Below are positions 34,590 through 45,250 of a stretch of DNA of 64,000 bases, in pieces. How positions within the stretch are numbered: position 1 is the first letter of the stretch; the number at the start of each line of letters is the position of its first letter. The stretch is from the NCBI RefSeq assembly GCF_001039355.2, contig NW_019776046.1, positions 649,984-713,983 of the forward strand, given 5' to 3'. Made by a program: the position numbers and the translations under genes. The notes beneath the pieces are model-generated. The model had not been told where the DNA came from. It worked only from the letters and a program-made list of their open reading frames with translations, and ran no database searches. The DNA comes from Lingula anatina (Eukaryota; Brachiopoda; Lingulata; Lingulida; Lingulidae).

Positions 34590-34731
34590 ACAAAGAAAAT
34601 TAATATTTCGCTTTAAACGCCGATATTTCATCATTAAGACAATTTTGCGTAGTCAAATCGCGACGGAGGCTTTTCCAATCTGCCCTCAATCTATTTAATC
34701 AACTCTCTCTAAAACGAAAAGTCACACTCCT
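34590..34731 (+). promoter_or_regulatory. Duplicated upstream block of the CTHRC1-like copies
   Basis: This block (GCCGATATTTCATCATTAAG through CTCTCTAAAACG) corresponds to 36770-36893 in front of the intact gene, and a partial third copy lies near 36650-36720. Conservation of the spacing to the start codon suggests promoter/5'UTR, broken here by the fold-back element at 34732. Confidence 0.6.
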
Positions 34732-35674
34732 ATGGGCGGCGGTTTATACAAAAATGCAAAACACGATTAGTCGTCATCGTTATCAGATCAGTCGAAATGA
34801 AAACACGATTAGTCGTCGTCGTTATCAGATCAGAAGGCAAAATACGACTAGTAGTCGTCAAAACGCAACTAGTCATCAAAACGCAACTAGTCATCAAAAC
34901 GCAACTAGTCATCATCAAAACGCAACTTGTCATCAAAACGCGATTTGACGCCAGATGGCGCCCATTGTACGAAAATCTAGGCCAAGTCACATGATCCACA
35001 GTGATCAAAATGGCGGACGTTATTGAAGCAGCATTATCATATTCCTCGCTCGAACTCGAGAATTATCTCTACGCGTACAATCTAATAATGATATTATATA
35101 TATAATAATATCTGGAACTTGTGAAATGAGTACAACAATAAAGCAGTGCTTCACAAGTGTGTGTTTTTGTTTTTTTTTAATTTATAACATGTCCAAATTA
35201 TTTAATAAATTATTTAATTATTTATTATTTCGAGAATTATCTCTACGCGTACAATCTAATAATGATATTATATATATAATAATATCTCGAACTCGAGATA
35301 ATTCTCGAGTTCGAGCGAGGAATATGATAATGCTGCTTCAATAACGTCCGCCATTTTGATCACTGTGGATCATGTGACTTGGCCTAGATTTTCGTACAAT
35401 GGGCGCCATCTGGCGTCAAATCGCGTTTTGATGACAAGTTGCGTTTTGATGATGACTAGTTGCGTTTTGATGATGACAAGTTGCGTTTTGATGATGACTA
35501 GTTGCGTTTTGATGACTAGTTGCGTTTTGATGACTAGTTGCGTTTTGACGACTACTAGTCGTATTTTGCCTTCTGATCTGATAACGACGACGACTAATCG
35601 TGTTTTCATTTCGACTGATCTGATAACGATGACGACTAATCGTGTTTTGCATTTTTGTATAAACCGCCGCCCAT
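34732..35674. mobile_element. Fold-back element with internal 18-bp minisatellite and promoter-like motifs
   Basis: Ends ATGGGCGGCGGTTTATACA (34732) and its reverse complement (to 35674) start two long arms of about 350-390 bp. Each arm holds tandem AAAACGCAACTAGTCATC units (about four to five on the left, about six on the right), then GTCACATGAT and AAAATGGCGG, then a nested palindromic tip. A roughly 60-bp segment from the left tip (35059-35118) is repeated directly at 35229-35288. CACTC lies near both outer edges, possibly a target duplication. It is inserted in the upstream block of the CTHRC1-like pseudogene. Open frames on both strands are by-products of the repeats. Confidence 0.88.
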
Positions 35675-35707
35675 CACTCAGCAGACAACTTAGGAGCGAC
35701 AGTCACG

Positions 35708-36063
35708 ATGGAGTTTTTCGTTGACATCAAATTCATTTTAGTTTGTGCAACTTTACTCGCGGGGAATTGCCGCTCAGAAGAAACGCGCCTTTCCTCCAAT
35801 ATTTCCACAACTGCTGTGTCGATGCCCAAACAAGACAAACTGTCCTCGATGGATTTTTGACCATGACGGTCCAGCTTACCGACCTTAATCGCAAGGTGGA
35901 TTTGATCACTGAGTCAAAAACTTCAGCACATTGCCAAGAAGGATGTTTAAGTCTAAAGACCGACCTGGATAAAGTGACAACCAGGCTGAACCACGTAGAA
36001 TCGGAGCTGTCCACGCTTCTCCTCGAGCGCACCGTCCAACGCAATGAGATCCAGGTCCTGAAA
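35708..36063 (+). pseudogene. Truncated, frameshifted CTHRC1-like secreted protein copy
   Basis: Closely similar to the first exon of the intact gene at 36935, starting with a matching signal peptide (start codon 35708-35710, MEFFVDIKFILVCATLLAG). One base is missing near 35807-35811 relative to the intact copy. The frame therefore stops at 35858-35860 after 50 codons. The rest of the coiled coil continues in the next frame until about 36063, where similarity ends. No CTHRC1-type domain follows. Its upstream region is split by a 943-bp fold-back element. Probably dead. An alternative is a short secreted peptide from the first frame. Confidence 0.8.
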
Positions 36064-36769
36064 ACTTACACTTTTCCCAGCTTCTTCTGTGATAACCCCA
36101 AAAAACGAAGCAGAAGACCATGTCGACAGCTGTAGTCCCTGTTGATTAAACCGCCCAAACGTTTGCGCAATATTTTACATATTCCTGGAAGAAACGAAAT
36201 CTGGCGAACTTCAAATCTCACTTCTGTGCTCAATTCCATCTATAAATGTTGAACCGCTCACACTGGCTTTCTTAAAATTTAAACAAGAACATTTAACTTT
36301 ATAATTATCTACACATACTGATCAAATTTTCAGTATGAGACCCTGGGTGAAACTAACTCCAGCAGGAAGAAAGAAATGGAAGGAGCTCATTATTTTCAGA
36401 ATGTTTTTACTTTCTTAACTGTATCCAGCTGTTTCATACTCGTGTCCTCAGTGTGGAAGATAATCGACAATTGCCCCATCTCTTGTGTCAAAATGTCAAA
36501 CTTTTAATCTAGTTAAACTTACAACAAGAAAATACGTTATCTGTGTTTGCCCACAAATATTTAAACCCAAGTAACACAAAGATTTGTCTACGATGTCTCT
36601 CAAATTTCCTAACAATTTATACATCATAAGACTTAAATCAAACAGCAGGTTAATAACTGACCAAAGAATATTAATATTTCATTCGAACACCGGTATTTCG
36701 ATGCAAATTCCGTAACAATTTGTAAATAACTAGATTTAAGCAAACACACAGTTAATAACTGACCAAAGA
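36064..36769. other. Spacer between the CTHRC1-like copies
   Basis: No coding domain found. A degenerate third copy of the upstream block (AATATTTCATTCGAACACCG) lies near 36665-36715, suggesting another lost copy. Confidence 0.4.
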
Positions 36770-36934
36770 TAGTTAATGTTTCATTTCAAACGCCGGTATT
36801 TCAATAATAAGACATATCTGTGGAGTCAAATCGCGACAGAGGCGCTTCCAAAAACTGTCTCTCAAATCTATTAAATTTAATCTCTCTAAAACGGCGGCTG
36901 CAGTTCAGCAGACGATTTTGTTGAGACAGTCACG

Positions 36935-38302
36935 ATGCAGTCCTTCGTTGGCATCAAATTCATTTTAGTCTGTGCGACTTTTCTCGCGGGGAAATGTCGC
37001 TCAGAAGAAACGCGCCTTTCCTCCAATGTTTCAACGAACTGCTGTGTCGATGCCCAAACAAAACAAGCTGTCCTCGACGGAATTTTGACCATGACGGTCA
37101 AGCTTACCGATCTTAATCGCAAGGTGGATTTGATCACTGAGTCAAAAACTTCAGGGCAATGCCAAGAAGGATGTTTAAGTCTAAAGACCGACCTGGATAA
37201 AGCGACGAGCAGGCTGAACCACGTAGAATCGGAGCTGTCCACGCTTCTCCTCGAACGCACCGTCCAACGCAATGAGATCCAGGCCCTGAAGAAACAGGTG
37301 GCGCTTACTTCATCCTCGTCATCCCGTCATGTAAAACAGTATGTTTGGAAATTCCATGGCTATTCCGAGGATAAAGGCGTCATTAAGGTAATTATTTTAC
37401 CTTTTTCTTTAATGCTTATCTACTTATTATAGTTAAGTATTTTGTCTTCTACTAGTGGGTAACAAGATATCTAATTTGAAATTCAACCAAGTTGTGACAA
37501 AAAATGGCTCCTAAATCATTTTTTTTTCTGATACGTGGCAATTCTCCTTTCTTCATTGGAGATGAGTGTATTTTCCATAAAACATGTTGTCAATATTTGC
37601 AGAATTTACATTAATAATCTAACCATTAAAAATTTGTTGCAGCTGTCTCGCGTAGAATGAATGGTTTAGTGTGTTCGTAACCTCGAAACTGTACAACTAC
37701 CAGTTAATGGGTGGCGGTTTGGTTTGATTTAATGAACTTTAAGTTTTTCTTTCAGACCGTGTCCTTCCCCAAAATTGACAACTCGAGCGCTCTTTGGGTT
37801 CAGTGGGACGGTAATCTACGTGTCTATTTGCCTGTGGGGACACCCCATAGCTGCAGCAGGTGGTTCTTCACTATTGACGGTCAGGAGTGTAAGGACCCGG
37901 ACACACTGGATGCCGTGTATTACGTACATGTTGATACGAGCACTGCGCCTTACAACGTTCACAACCCTAGCTCATGTAAGTGAGGTACTTAATAGATAGA
38001 TAGCGTATAGAGAGAGGTGTAGCAACTGCACAAAGAGATCAAATCACAGAATAAAAAAGAATGTAGGAAAAAACAAGATGTACGTAATGCACGACCACAA
38101 AAAAATGAGATTATTAATTATGCTCACCTTTTCTAATTTGCTCTTGCTTTCAGTTGGCGGACTGTGTATGGGAGTTCCCAGCGGCGACCTGCAGGTGGCG
38201 CTGCACGTGGGGGCTTGTCCTGGTACCCCATACCCCTTAGGAGACGGACACACCGGGTGGGTCAGTACTTCAAGAATCATCATAGAGGAGATTGATGTGT
38301 AG
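36935..38302 (+). CDS. Secreted coiled-coil protein with C-terminal CTHRC1-type domain
   Basis: Three exons join in frame: 36935-37387, 37756-37975, 38154-38302, 273 residues plus TAG. Residues 1-23 (MQSFVGIKFILVCATFLAG) form a signal peptide. Residues about 45-135 are a heptad-rich coiled coil (SLKTDLDKATSRLNHVESEL). Residues about 145-273 match the C-terminal domain of collagen triple helix repeat-containing protein 1: SALWVQWDGNLRV, SCSRWFFTIDGQEC, GLCMGVPSGDLQVALHVGAC and the closing STSRIIIEE. Unlike vertebrate CTHRC1 it has no collagen Gly-X-Y segment; the coiled coil probably does the trimerising. The domain has a C1q-like fold in known structures. Role here is unknown: matrix, Wnt-related or lectin-like are all possible. 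A poly(A) signal AATAAA lies at 38490-38495. Confidence 0.9.
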
Positions 38303-39240
38303 AATGCGGTCAAAGTGGCTGGATTTAGTGGACGAATAGGGCTGCTTTGAGTTCTAGAGGTTACTGGACAAAGAAAGGAGTGAGGCTCCAGGAACTTTGA
38401 AACTCAGAGTGTAGCTAAAAATACACAAAATATTGTGCAATAGATTGTAATTCTACAGAAGTTAAGGAAAAAAAACAAATATGTAATTGAATAAATTCAG
38501 TCTACTTTTATTCATTGCCGCACTGCACTCGCTAGTCTGCCATATTTTCTGACTCCACTCTCCTCCAAATCCCGGAAAATCTCGTTTGAATTCACGATGC
38601 GAAACATTGAGCTACCTTGGACGATTTCTTTTGTAATTGAATGTCTGGTTCACCGGCAGAAAAAGACAGGAACGATAATTTCTTATCTAAATTTGTATTA
38701 GTAAGTATAAAATGGCACCTTTTCCGAAGAATATACAATATTTACGGAATATCTGGTTCACCTGAAATAGACAAATACGACAATTTTTCCGGCAAATTTG
38801 TGTTAGTAAGTATACATGTACAGTGGCACCTTTTCTGAAGAATATACAATATTTATGCTTCTACTCTTATTAATTAACGAATTTCTTGGGTTTGCCTTTT
38901 AGCCTTCATTTGTTAAATAATATATGATAACTCTGCCATACCACTTAGATTACTTTACCTTCAGATACTATTATGAATAATCAACATTCCATCACTGGCG
39001 ATATTTTGCAAAGATGATTTAGAAAGAATTGAAACAAATAGATTAACTAAAAAATGGATTGTTTGTCATTTTTCATTTGTGTATGCTTGTGAGGAAGCGA
39101 GCGAGAGAAGGACAGAGAGAGAAAAAAATCACCCAAGTGAGTGAGGTAGGCAATGTTTCATGATGAGATCCACAGCTGTTCGACTTCAGATGCTTTTATT
39201 TCCATTTAATTTTGCCCTGAAATAACGTTCGGTTTCACCT
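38303..39240. repeat. 3' flank of the CTHRC1-like gene with a 108-bp tandem duplication
   Basis: AATAAA at 38490 probably ends the transcript. A 108-bp unit beginning TCTGGTTCACC is repeated at 38644 and 38752 (span about 38640-38856). Nothing else recognised. Confidence 0.6.
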
Positions 39241-39258
39241 TTGAAGTTATAGAGCACG

Positions 39259-39411
39259 ATGAGGTCCACAGCTGTTCACACCTGGGAGGTTTTAGTATTG
39301 AGTGGTTTTACTCTTTCAAATGTCGACTGCGGACTGTATGAACAAATGAAAAGCCTTGAGAAGCAAGTGTCCATGATAGGAAAGGAGGGGAGGCATAAAA
39401 ACACAAAATGA
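39259..39411 (+). pseudogene. Possible N-terminal remnant of a secreted coiled-coil protein
   Basis: A 50-codon frame begins MRSTAVHTWEVLVLSGFTLS, a signal-peptide-like stretch. It is followed by NVDCGLYEQMKSLEKQVSMI, a short coil start like the N-termini of many secreted C1q-type molluscan proteins, and then a stop. A second degenerate copy lies at about 39908-40075, where the ATG is ACG and a stop interrupts the leader, yet EHMNSLEKQ is still legible. No C1q or CTHRC1 domain follows either copy. Function and family are unproven. Confidence 0.3.
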
Positions 39412-39894
39412 ATGCCTGTTAAAGGCAATAGAGGCGACGAGTCTTTTGTAAATGATGAAAATTTTCTCTCTGATAACCCCACCGAGAAGTTAGCACATTT
39501 TGATGAAATGCATAACATATGGAGATAACTATAGCTCAATTTAAGTACAGGAACTGTGGCACAAATCTAAGGACTTTTAACTGAAAAGAAAGGAAATATC
39601 ATTGACGACGCAGAATGTAATAACTAGTGCAATTTACATATAAGCAATTGCAGCGACGGAAATTTTGAATAAAACATATTTTGCAAATAATTCCACCGAG
39701 AAGATATCTTTTTTCTGCTGAACACGGTTAACAGGTGGTATGAAGTGCTGTTATACCGGAAAAGCTACTGAATCAATTCAAGTTCGTTGGCTTTCATTGA
39801 TTGGCCTTCTCGGAACGTTCCTAGCTAAATGACTTCAGATACTTTTTAATTTTTATTTGTTTTGCACTGAGATAACGTTTGTTTTTCACCTCTG

Positions 39895-40240
39895 ACGATA
39901 TACAGTGCAACGAGGTCCACAGCTGTTCACACCTGAGTGGTTTTAGTATTGAGTAGACTTTACTATTTCAAATGTCGACTGCGGACTTGCCCCGGATACT
40001 GTTTGAACATATGAACAGTCTTGAGAAGCAAGGGAGCAATAAAAGAAAGGAGGGGCATGAAAAGACAAAATGTGTGCTTGTTAAAAGCAATAGAGGCTTT
40101 TGTAAAAAAAAAATAAAAATGTTCTATCTCATAATCCCACCGAGAAGATTGCACATTTTGATGAAATGCAGAACATACGGCGTTAGCTATAGCTCAATTT
40201 TAGTACAAGATCTATGGCACCAATCTACGAACTTTTAACT
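39895..40240 (+). repeat. Degenerate second copy of the 39241-39540 block
   Basis: GAGGTCCACAGCTGTTCACA, CAAATGTCGACTGCGGACT and the segment around TTGAGAAGCAAG are shared with 39241-39540 in the same order, with many small differences. An old local duplication. Confidence 0.65.
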
Positions 40241-40374
40241 GAAGAGAAAGGAAATGTTATTGACGACGCAGACGTTCTTCTAATGACCAGCAATATGTTC
40301 GTTTTAAATCGATCATTTAATGTAAACTTTCTAAAGTATACCGTATTTTTATGCAAAAGGTAATTTGCTAGGAC

Positions 40375-40556
40375 CCACGAGAGCCCTGATTCGACATCCG
40401 GGTCCCGATTCAGGGGCTCGGTCGTTGTCGTGATGGAGTGACGTGCCTCATCCAGGATTCGAACTCGTGACTTTGCGTTGCCATGGTTGATGGCGCTTTG
40501 GGTACTTGATTTGCATCCAAGCACGCTACCGACTGCGCCGTGACAGACCCGCCCAC
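40375..40556 (-). mobile_element. tRNA-derived SINE-like unit
   Basis: On the minus strand an A-box-like GGCGCAGTCGGTAGCG is followed about 75 bases later by a B-box-like GAGTTCGAATCC. Spacing is too long for a plain tRNA and no acceptor stem forms, so a tRNA-derived SINE or chimera fits better. Confidence 0.5.
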
Positions 40557-40634
40557 CCTCCGTACTTACGAGTTTCCTCTTATAGTAACCAAAAGGAAAT
40601 TTTTAAAATTTAATTCTGGAAAAAAAATTCGGTT

Positions 40635-40722
40635 CTATATTTGCTAGGTCTCGAACTAGCGTACCAGTGTCTGACATTTTGCGAGACTGTAAAGTTACCA
40701 CGGAGCCACGGCAGCTACGTTG
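40635..40722 (-). mobile_element. Second tRNA-like (SINE-type) unit
   Basis: On the minus strand GCCGTGGCTCCGTGGTAACT resembles an A box and D arm. GCTAGTTCGAGACCTAGC forms a 5-bp T stem with a TTCGAGAC loop. The acceptor ends do not pair, so it is not called a tRNA gene. Confidence 0.4.
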
Positions 40723-40999
40723 ATATGTGCTGATCGGATGGAAACTTTCAACCTTGCCACGGAGAGGGCCAGGTTGGATGTACATGTGTGTATCTCCTAT
40801 CCCAATCGATAATCCAGGTGCCGCATTTCATCCCACGCAACCCCAGTCCCCGACCATGGTTTATCATGAACGGTAAAATTCATGATGTACAGAAAGCCAT
40901 GCGTGTTTGAGAATCCGACACAGAGCTCGGAGTTTGTTTTATACTAAGATTATTTTTGGCTTTACCCATGATATTAAAGAGTACAATGGGATCAAAGGC

Positions 41000-43076
41000 G
41001 GTTCACAACAGGCGTGTTTTAGTTTTTGCGAGACCCTAAGAAGAGAGGGAAAAAACATTTAGCTATAGACATATCCGTGAACATCTGTGGAAAATCAATC
41101 TGTCTCCCTGGGAGAGGGCGCCCCAGTGGCACGTTAGGGGCAGCCTGCTGTTTACCAAGCCTAGCCTACAGTAGTGAACCTTTACCCTTTGATATCTGGG
41201 GCTTCTAAAATAGTATGCAAAATTAAATATGTACGATACAATAATTTTGCAACAGCCTGCTGTGAACAGAGAGTAGTAGAACCTTATCATTGCGTCCTGT
41301 TGACCGCGCTTGGTCACTGAGATGTGTAATGTCTCCACCATTTGGTGAGTGCTATTTCCATGGGTAAATATTGGCAGGAGGCGCCGAGCCATAAGCAAAA
41401 AGAAAGCAGAAGGTGATGTCTCGCCTTAAGAGGTATGCATGAGTAGCGTATGTCACATCGCTTACACGCATAGTTTTGAGCGTACGAAATCACTGCGTAC
41501 GAAATCCCAGCCTACTAAAATGAAGACGAAAGTAGTTTTTTCATGTGAAGTTTTTAAAACGTGCCCAAAACATGTTATCTCCCTCTGGATATGCGGGCGT
41601 ACTAACGAACCTCTTGGATTTCTCTGTATAATGGCATTTTTTTCTCCTACATTAGTGGTATACGCTAGGTGTAACAGTGCCTTTAACGAAGGAAGCATAT
41701 ATAGTTGGATTGAACATTTATCCCACCTCCAAAAACTCCACGCCCCCCCCTCCCCTCCCACACACACGGGCCGTTCAAATCCGCAGTTGGTCTGTTTGCA
41801 ATATGTATCTTTATACGTCGTATAAGAGTAAGTGTGTCTTTATGCTGTCTGTTTTCTTTTTCTATTTTCTATTTTCTCTTTCTTTCGTTCTTTTTTTTTT
41901 GTCTCTTTCCTTCTTTCTATGCCCCTTTTTTATGTGTTTATTTCAAGCACACTGTCATTCCATGCTTTCATTCCATGGATTATATGAAAATTTACGGTAC
42001 GCCTAGAATTATTAAAAAAATTATTAAAATAGTTACAGAAAGTAAGACAGAAAGTTTTGTTACAGATAGAAAAGACTCTACAAAATATAAAATATGGCGT
42101 AATCGTATGACACCAAACAGCGTAATCGTCTAGACTTTTGGAAAAAGAGCTCAATATTGCCTCTTGATTTTGCGATAACTTTGATGGTACGCCTGATTTC
42201 ACTGCTGTATCAACAGCTCACAATGGCCTTGTTTTGGTTGGGTGGCGATTAGCGAGTTCGGGTGGGAAGAAGGTCGGGACATTCCGTGACCTCGAACACG
42301 ACCGATTGAATCCGGAGACTAACGGAGTTGACAGGGTGCATGAGAAAACCAGTGCAAGGTGCTTTCTTCATTTGTCGTAGCTTCCATTTGCACCGCCAGA
42401 AATTAAGCCGCGGGGAAGTGTGTGCTAGAAAGCCGAAGTGCGGGTGGAATGCTGCTATGGAAAGGTGTTCTACCGCTAGGCTGGTGCTTGTCCAATTATT
42501 CTGACGTCGTGAAAGGCCTATGACCATTTATGTCTCAATTGAACGCGATCTATACGTCGGGCCATGAGTACATTTCATGAGTTTTTTACCGACTTAAATG
42601 TACTCAAGTCAGGCATGCGAGCATAAATGATCAAGAAAAAACTAAAGATCACAAAAAAATTTGTAAAATGTATGTTTTTAGAGAGATAAAACTTTATTGT
42701 AAAATTGTAAAAACGCAAGAGCACTAGGGGCATTTTTTCCTTGTTCTTTCTTTTTGTTGTTATTCTCGTCTTTACACATGAAATGGTGCGTACCTCAAAA
42801 TGTACTATAATTAGCAGTTTTTAATATTTGCATTGCGGATTGCGTTTACCACCTTTCATACAAACTTTTCATTTCTACCCAGCTTAAATTTGACATTGAG
42901 GTTTGAATAATGGCCCGTCAAAGCGACTGTCGGAAGTATGGATGAAAGCGTGTGTTCGTCTTCATTTTCACCTCTCGACTTTATTAATAATACTGACCTT
43001 AGATTATTTTTCTGCATATAATTGTTGTTCCTCCCACAAAGGTCGCATTGTCCTCAAGTCTCGACCATACAAACAA
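41000..43076. other. Intergenic stretch without recognised gene
   Basis: No exon-like structure recognised. A repeat unit at about 41195-41295 (GGGGCTTCTAAAATAGTATG) resembles the pair at 52880-53105. A T/C-rich tract lies at 41850-41935. Confidence 0.4.
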
Positions 43077-43216
43077 TGCCTGTTGACACAGCACGACTTT
43101 TGCGTCCTCTCACCGATGAGAAAGAAAATGCGTCCAACATTCCCAACTATAGCAATGGGGCCAGTACACAGTCATTCGATGCTTTGTCAACAGTCCATTG
43201 TCATACGAGTACATAA
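43077..43216 (+). CDS. Short open frame, possible N-terminal coding exon (unrecognised)
   Basis: From ATG at about 43077 a 46-codon frame reads MPVDTARLLRPLTDEKENAS and goes on polar and disordered-looking to a stop at 43216. Composition looks more coding than its surroundings, but no homologue is recognised, no clear donor is seen, and it may be chance. Confidence 0.15.
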
Positions 43217-43779
43217 AGTCGTTAAATATAGCACGAGATTTTCTGTCACCAGCGAGTAACAAAGAGTCACAGGGTCGAGATATGGTAAAGTGATATATTC
43301 TTTGTAAATTCCCATCTGAGTCAGGTTTTTTTTCGTAAAACTATTAGAATTGGTCCAGTGGAATGGTTTCATCGCAGGAAAGTTACTGGTCGAAGGTAGG
43401 CGAGAACTGCATTTTTGAGTAATTGTTTTAAGACTGTATTTCTTAGAGTTGTAATGTCATGTGTACATTGTTGGTATCATGTTGAGTGGTGAGGTAGGTT
43501 ATATGGAATGGAAATACAGATATAATACAACGATGAACTGTCACAAACAGAAATGAGATCAAGTATAGACATGGACTACGTGCGTGATAGGTATAGGCCT
43601 ATTGTAGATTCAAGATATGAAGAAGGAAGAAAGTAAAAATGAGTTTTGATGTTTCACGTCTCCATATTCTGAGTAAAATGTCTGGTTATATATTTTCGTG
43701 GGTCATAATGCTTTTCTGGTCTCGAAAAAGTCAAAATCATTCCAACACATTTTTATGTTAATATACTCTTTCTCTCTCT

Positions 43780-43784
<5 letters not shown>

Positions 43785-43817
<33 letters not shown>
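43785..43817. repeat. (GT)n microsatellite
   Basis: About 15 GT units preceded by a CT-rich run. Confidence 0.9.
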
Positions 43818-43818
<1 letters not shown>

Positions 43819-44564
43819 TGCACAGTAATACCCCCCATCACCAACAAAATAGGTCCACTTTTCGTTCTCCGTAATGCCCCGCACGCTTCAGTTAGCATAT
43901 AGGTATACATTGATTACCTGTGATAGCACTCCGCGGATGTGTCAACCGCAATGATCCCCTGCCTTTTCATGTAACACTGCCCCTAACAAACGCAACACAG
44001 CAAATCTATTGATCCGGCGGATAAACGCACCGATTGGCAAGTTCATGTTAATGCGACATGCTGTATAGAAAACGACGCTAAGCAGCAGTTGCAGCTGTCA
44101 GCACTGCGAGAGCATCAACGCCAAGGACGACATCGACGACTTCCACGCAAGGAATACGAAAACAGCAGATGGATTTATGAGAAGAAGTCGAAGTAAATGA
44201 AGGTTTATCACCAAGAGGTTTCAAGATCCGACAAGGTGGGGAATGGAAGCTTTCCGAGGTCATGTTTTTTACCGAAGTGACTAACAGATGGGTAGCACAT
44301 AGCGTTGACAGGTAAGACTGTGACAATGCTGGCTATGTTTAAACGGGGGCAAATTCTAGGCGACATGCGTCGTCCGTTGAACGTGTGGTTTAGCTCCCAA
44401 AATGCGACATTTTAATTTGGTAGAAAGCGTTGTTTGGCTGTGAGAATTTTGGCTTAATTTTTAGTAGTGCTGGTGTTCTACGTTGTGTGTATTTGCGTTC
44501 TCAGCTGTCAGTAATTATATCATGGTTTTCTGCACAACAGGCTTTTGAGATCGTTTTCATTGGT

Positions 44565-44565
<1 letters not shown>

Positions 44566-44607
<42 letters not shown>
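44566..44607. repeat. (CT)n microsatellite
   Basis: About 21 CT units. Confidence 0.95.
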
Positions 44608-44608
<1 letters not shown>

Positions 44609-45099
44609 GATTGACATGGCATGTACAGTGTGATAATTTTTACGGGCATATCAACATAATCCAAAGCATTTGACAGTGTATATTTCTGCGGTCATTTTAT
44701 ATTCAGAATGCCTCAAATGTTTCTGCATCGTAACCTACTTTTGATTCAATAAACGTAAAACTAAGATGGTTAAAATGCCACTCACAAGCAATATATACTA
44801 AAAAGTATTATGAGAAAATACTGTTTAAATGTTCAGTACTTCATATTGCTATCGGTGGTTAAGGAAAATACGCTATTTAACAGCAGAATATATTGCCAAA
44901 TAAAAATATGCAAGTATGTTTAACCATAAAAACATGTAGTAGTCTAACGAGAAATGAGTTGTTTTATGCTTCATTAGTCTTCATATATCACCATGTGCTA
45001 TTAATCATATTTAATCATGATATAACAGCATACAGTAGTATCTATGTTGAAATATTATATAGTGCAATATGCCAGTACATATAGAGTGAAACTTTAACT

Positions 45100-45250
45100 C
45101 AGGGTTACTGGAAACTGCATGGAAATACTGATATTAGAGAGGTGTTTTCCTGGCTACCTCTTAAACACAGGGTGCTACTGTAAACTACATAGGAATACTG
45201 ATATTAGAGATGTGGGTTTCCAGTGTTTTCTGAAACACAGGTCACCTCTG
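45100..45250 (+). repeat. About 70-bp tandem duplication
   Basis: GGAAATACTGATATTAGAGA-type sequence recurs 70 bases apart (about 45114 and 45184), each copy followed by a variant of AAACACAGGGT. Between 44608 and 47201 nothing else is recognised beyond short homopolymer and GA-rich runs. Confidence 0.6.

Noticed and set aside
34754-35724. Repeat array that superficially resembles CRISPR, and 60-120-codon frames on both strands
   Set aside because: The units are contiguous 18-mers without unique spacers, mirrored in two arms of a fold-back element in animal DNA; the frames arise from the repeats.
40375-40722. Two tRNA genes on the minus strand
   Set aside because: A- and B-box-like motifs are present, but spacing is too long in one and the acceptor ends do not pair in either; SINE-type origin fits better.
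42249-42527. A 92-codon minus-strand frame and a tRNA-like promoter
   Set aside because: The GTTCGAGGTCAC B-box-like match is about 195 bases from an A-box-like match, too far for a tRNA, and the frame has no recognisable domain.
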